From contig JAEZZT010000025.1 of the NCBI GenBank assembly GCA_023418435.1, positions 1 through 9,063 of the forward strand: a stretch of 9,063 nt of DNA. The letters run 5' to 3'. Below the pieces are notes generated by a model. The model was not told the origin of the DNA. It saw only the letters and a program-made list of their open reading frames with translations, and did no database searches. Each line of letters opens with the position of its first letter. The stretch's first letter is position 1. Both the position numbers and the translations under genes were made by a program. Source of the stretch: Bacillota bacterium (GTDB lineage: Bacteria; Bacillota; Negativicutes; Veillonellales; Negativicoccaceae). Below are positions 7,321 to 9,063 of this stretch, piece after piece.

Positions 7321-7349
7321 ATTATACACGCTCGTGAATATTAAGTCAA
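7321..7349 (-). promoter_or_regulatory. Sigma-A type promoter of the binding-protein unit
   Basis: The minus strand has -35 TTGACT (7349-7344), a 17-base spacer and a perfect -10 TATAAT (7326-7321). The start is expected near 7314, about 22 bases ahead of the preferred ATG at 7292. The -35 begins one base after the T-run of the gltX terminator. Confidence 0.87.
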
Positions 7350-7350
7350 G

Positions 7351-7409
7351 AAAAAACACTCCAAGGAGTAACTTTATTGTTCTTCATGACGAAGAATCCT
7401 CCTTGGAGT
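7351..7409 (-). terminator. Intrinsic terminator of ispF-gltX with a second hairpin in its loop
   Basis: An 11-bp perfect stem pairs 7399-7409 with 7358-7368 (ACTCCAAGGAG with CTCCTTGGAGT) and ends in six T's (7356-7351). The 30-base loop itself holds a 6-bp hairpin, TTCTTC-GTCAT-GAAGAA on the minus strand (7380-7396). The element starts 6 bases after the gltX stop codon. Confidence 0.85.
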
Positions 7410-7415
7410 AATCCT

Positions 7416-8867
7416 TTACTTTACATGTTGCAGGCGATACAAACATTCATCTTTGCCCAGCAACGTTGCGCTGCCTGCCAAATCCGGACCGTGCATGGCT
7501 CCCATCAGCGCAATTCGCAATGGTGCATACAAATTCTTTCCTTTCACACCGGTTTCTTTTTGTACCGCTTTAATAGCTTGATTCAAATTTGTCGCTTCCC
7601 ATGAATCCATATTGCGAATCTGCTCCGCAAAAGCTGTCAGCACGATATCCGTCGTCTCTGCTTGAAGCACTTCCTTCATTTCCGGATCTTCAATATTCGG
7701 TCGTACGAAGAAAGGCTTGGCATGTTCCACTACCTGAGCGCCGAAGTAAATATAATTGCGCAGACTGTCGACGATAGCCATGACCTTTTCCTTCAATTCT
7801 TCGCTCAAATCTGCCGGCACATATCCTGCTGCCACCAAGTGGGGCAGTGTCAATTCCAACAATTTTTCCGAAGGTTGTTCTTTCATATAGTGGAAATTGA
7901 TCCAATTCAATTTTTCAATATTGACGACGGCCGGATTTTTGGAGACGCGATCCATCGAAAAATGTTCAATCAATGCCGGAATATCGAACAGCTCTTCTTC
8001 GCCTTCCGGCGCCCAACCCAAGAGGGCCAGAAAATTCACGATGGCTTCCGGCAAGTAACCTAAATCTCGATATTGCTGTACCGAAGTAGCGCCATGCCGC
8101 TTACTCATTTTTTTGCCGTCTTCGCCTAAAATCAACGAGATATGACCGAACTTCGGCTCGGCAAATCCCAAGGCGCGATAAATCACCAATTGACGTGGCG
8201 TATTCGACAAATGTTCTTCGGCGCGAATAACATGGGTAATCCCCATCAATGCGTCATCAATCACCACCGCATAGTTATATACGGGCATGCCATCCGATTT
8301 GACGATGATAAAATCACCGATCCCATTGGAGTCAAAGGAGATATGGCCTCGCACCAAATCATCAAACGCCAAGGTTTCATTTTCCGGACAGCGCAAACGA
8401 ATCGCCGGTTTGCGCCCCATCGCTTCAAATTCGGCACGTTCTTCCGCGGTCAAATTACGACAACGTCCATCATAGACCGGCGGCTTGCCTTCCTTACGAC
8501 GACGTTCCTGTGCTTCTTGCAATTCTTCTTCCGTTTCGTAACAATAATAGGCTTTGCCTTCTGCCAGCAATTGTTCCGTAAAGCGACGATAGATGTCCAA
8601 GCGTTCACTTTGGCGATACGAGGGTTCCGGACCACCGACATCAACGCCTTCATCCCAATCCATGCCCAGCCAATGCAAGGCTTCTTTGATATTTTCTTCC
8701 GACTCCCGAGTGGAGCGGCTGAGATCCGTGTCTTCAATGCGCAGTACCATTTTCCCACCGGTGGATTTGGCCAGCAGCCAATTGAAAAGAGCCGAGCGTG
8801 CTCCCCCTATATGAAAAGGTCCCGTAGGACTCGGCGCAAAGCGCACTTTAACCGATTCATTCTGCAT
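7416..8867 (-). CDS. gltX: Glutamyl-tRNA synthetase
   Basis: The enzyme charges tRNA-Glu with glutamate using ATP. In bacteria lacking GlnRS it may also charge tRNA-Gln for GatCAB; the sequence here does not tell which. The 483-residue protein is a full-length class I synthetase with FAPSPTGPFHIGGAR, holding the HIGH-type motif HIGG at 19-22, and KMSKR at 253-257. LRIEDTDLSRS and the NYAVVIDDALMGITHVIRAEEHLSNTPRQ segment are GluRS hallmarks. The region equivalent to the E. coli zinc site keeps only Cys109 and Cys136; the partner positions are Tyr107 and Asn138, so zinc binding is unlikely. The ATG at 8867 has AGAGGA about 9 bases upstream. It overlaps the end of ispF by 11 bases, indicating coupling, and a strong terminator follows the stop. 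Confidence 0.97.
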   Translation of the reverse strand: MQNESVKVRFAPSPTGPFHIGGARSALFNWLLAKSTGGKMVLRIEDTDLSRSTRESEENIKEALHWLGMDWDEGVDVGGPEPSYRQSERLDIYRRFTEQLLAEGKAYYCYETEEELQEAQERRRKEGKPPVYDGRCRNLTAEERAEFEAMGRKPAIRLRCPENETLAFDDLVRGHISFDSNGIGDFIIVKSDGMPVYNYAVVIDDALMGITHVIRAEEHLSNTPRQLVIYRALGFAEPKFGHISLILGEDGKKMSKRHGATSVQQYRDLGYLPEAIVNFLALLGWAPEGEEELFDIPALIEHFSMDRVSKNPAVVNIEKLNWINFHYMKEQPSEKLLELTLPHLVAAGYVPADLSEELKEKVMAIVDSLRNYIYFGAQVVEHAKPFFVRPNIEDPEMKEVLQAETTDIVLTAFAEQIRNMDSWEATNLNQAIKAVQKETGVKGKNLYAPLRIALMGAMHGPDLAGSATLLGKDECLYRLQHVK

Positions 8868-9063
8868 GATGATTCATCCTCTCTATAATTGTTACATTTG
8901 CCAGGGCAGCGATACCTTCGCCTCTGCCCAATGCCCCCATCCCCTCATTCGTCGTTACCTGTACGGCAATTCTATCTTTTGCCAATTGCAGTGTTCGGGA
9001 AATGTTCTCTCGCATTTCCTCGATATAAGGAGATAATTTCGGTTTCTCCGCCACCATCATCAC
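8857..9063 (-). CDS. ispF: 2-C-methyl-D-erythritol 2,4-cyclodiphosphate synthase, 3' part
   Basis: IspF forms the cyclic diphosphate intermediate of the non-mevalonate (MEP) isoprenoid pathway. Only the last 68 codons or so are in the window; the gene continues past 9063. The visible part has EKPKLSPYIEEMRENI, matching the family segment KPKL.P.I..MR, and then TTNEGMGALGRGEGIAALANVTI. That second segment corresponds to the conserved C-terminal TT(T/N)E..G..GRGEGIA signature that lines the CDP pocket and trimer core. The tail IERMNHHAE is slightly longer than in E. coli IspF. The stop TGA (8859-8857) lies inside gltX, so the two form one operon. This shows that the cell uses the MEP pathway, usual in most Bacillota. 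Confidence 0.93.
   Translation of the reverse strand: MMMVAEKPKLSPYIEEMRENISRTLQLAKDRIAVQVTTNEGMGALGRGEGIAALANVTIIERMNHHAE

Noticed and set aside
8142..8888. A 248-codon plus-strand open frame opposite gltX.
   Set aside because: It is antisense to conserved gltX sequence, has no known motif, and extends across the gltX start into ispF with no plus-strand promoter seen.

Overview
The window is a compact stretch of bacterial chromosome in which every supported gene lies on the minus strand. Reading in the direction of transcription (high to low coordinates), the order is: ispF (3' part only), gltX, two amino-acid-binding lipoproteins, an amino-acid ABC permease, its ATPase, a cold-shock protein, hpf, secA, and prfB (5' part only). 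There are no RNA genes, CRISPR arrays, mobile elements or phage genes. All spacers are shorter than about 170 bases.

The organism is most likely a member of the Bacillota (Firmicutes). Reasons: ribosome binding sites close to AGGAGG, sigma-A type promoters with 17-base spacers, intrinsic terminators, a long-form (two-domain) HPF, the hpf-secA-prfB order, and a match to the Bacillus sigma-H consensus upstream of hpf. The ispF-gltX pairing and moderate base composition would suit the Negativicutes (Veillonella/Selenomonas relatives), but that finer placement is a guess from memory.

Region 7416-9063 holds ispF (isoprenoid synthesis) overlapping gltX (glutamyl-tRNA synthetase) by 11 bases. The unit ends in a strong intrinsic terminator. 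Region 4154-7349 encodes a polar amino-acid (glutamine/glutamate-type) uptake system split into two transcription units. The first has a clear promoter, two paralogous binding lipoproteins and a terminator. The second has its own promoter, the permease and the ATPase, whose ends overlap by 14 bases. Region 3803-4136 is a monocistronic cold-shock gene with its own promoter, short structured leader and terminator.

Region 1-3793 carries hpf (ribosome hibernation), with a candidate stationary-phase sigma-H promoter and a terminator. It is followed at once by a sigma-A promoter for secA and prfB. prfB has the classical in-frame UGA and needs a programmed +1 frameshift, so RF2 controls its own synthesis.

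These are largely housekeeping genes. I see no sign of an undescribed multi-gene system. The points most worth a second look are the sigma-H-like promoter of hpf, SecA lacking the usual zinc-binding tail, the transporter split with two receptors for one permease, and the terminator/promoter fusions between genes.
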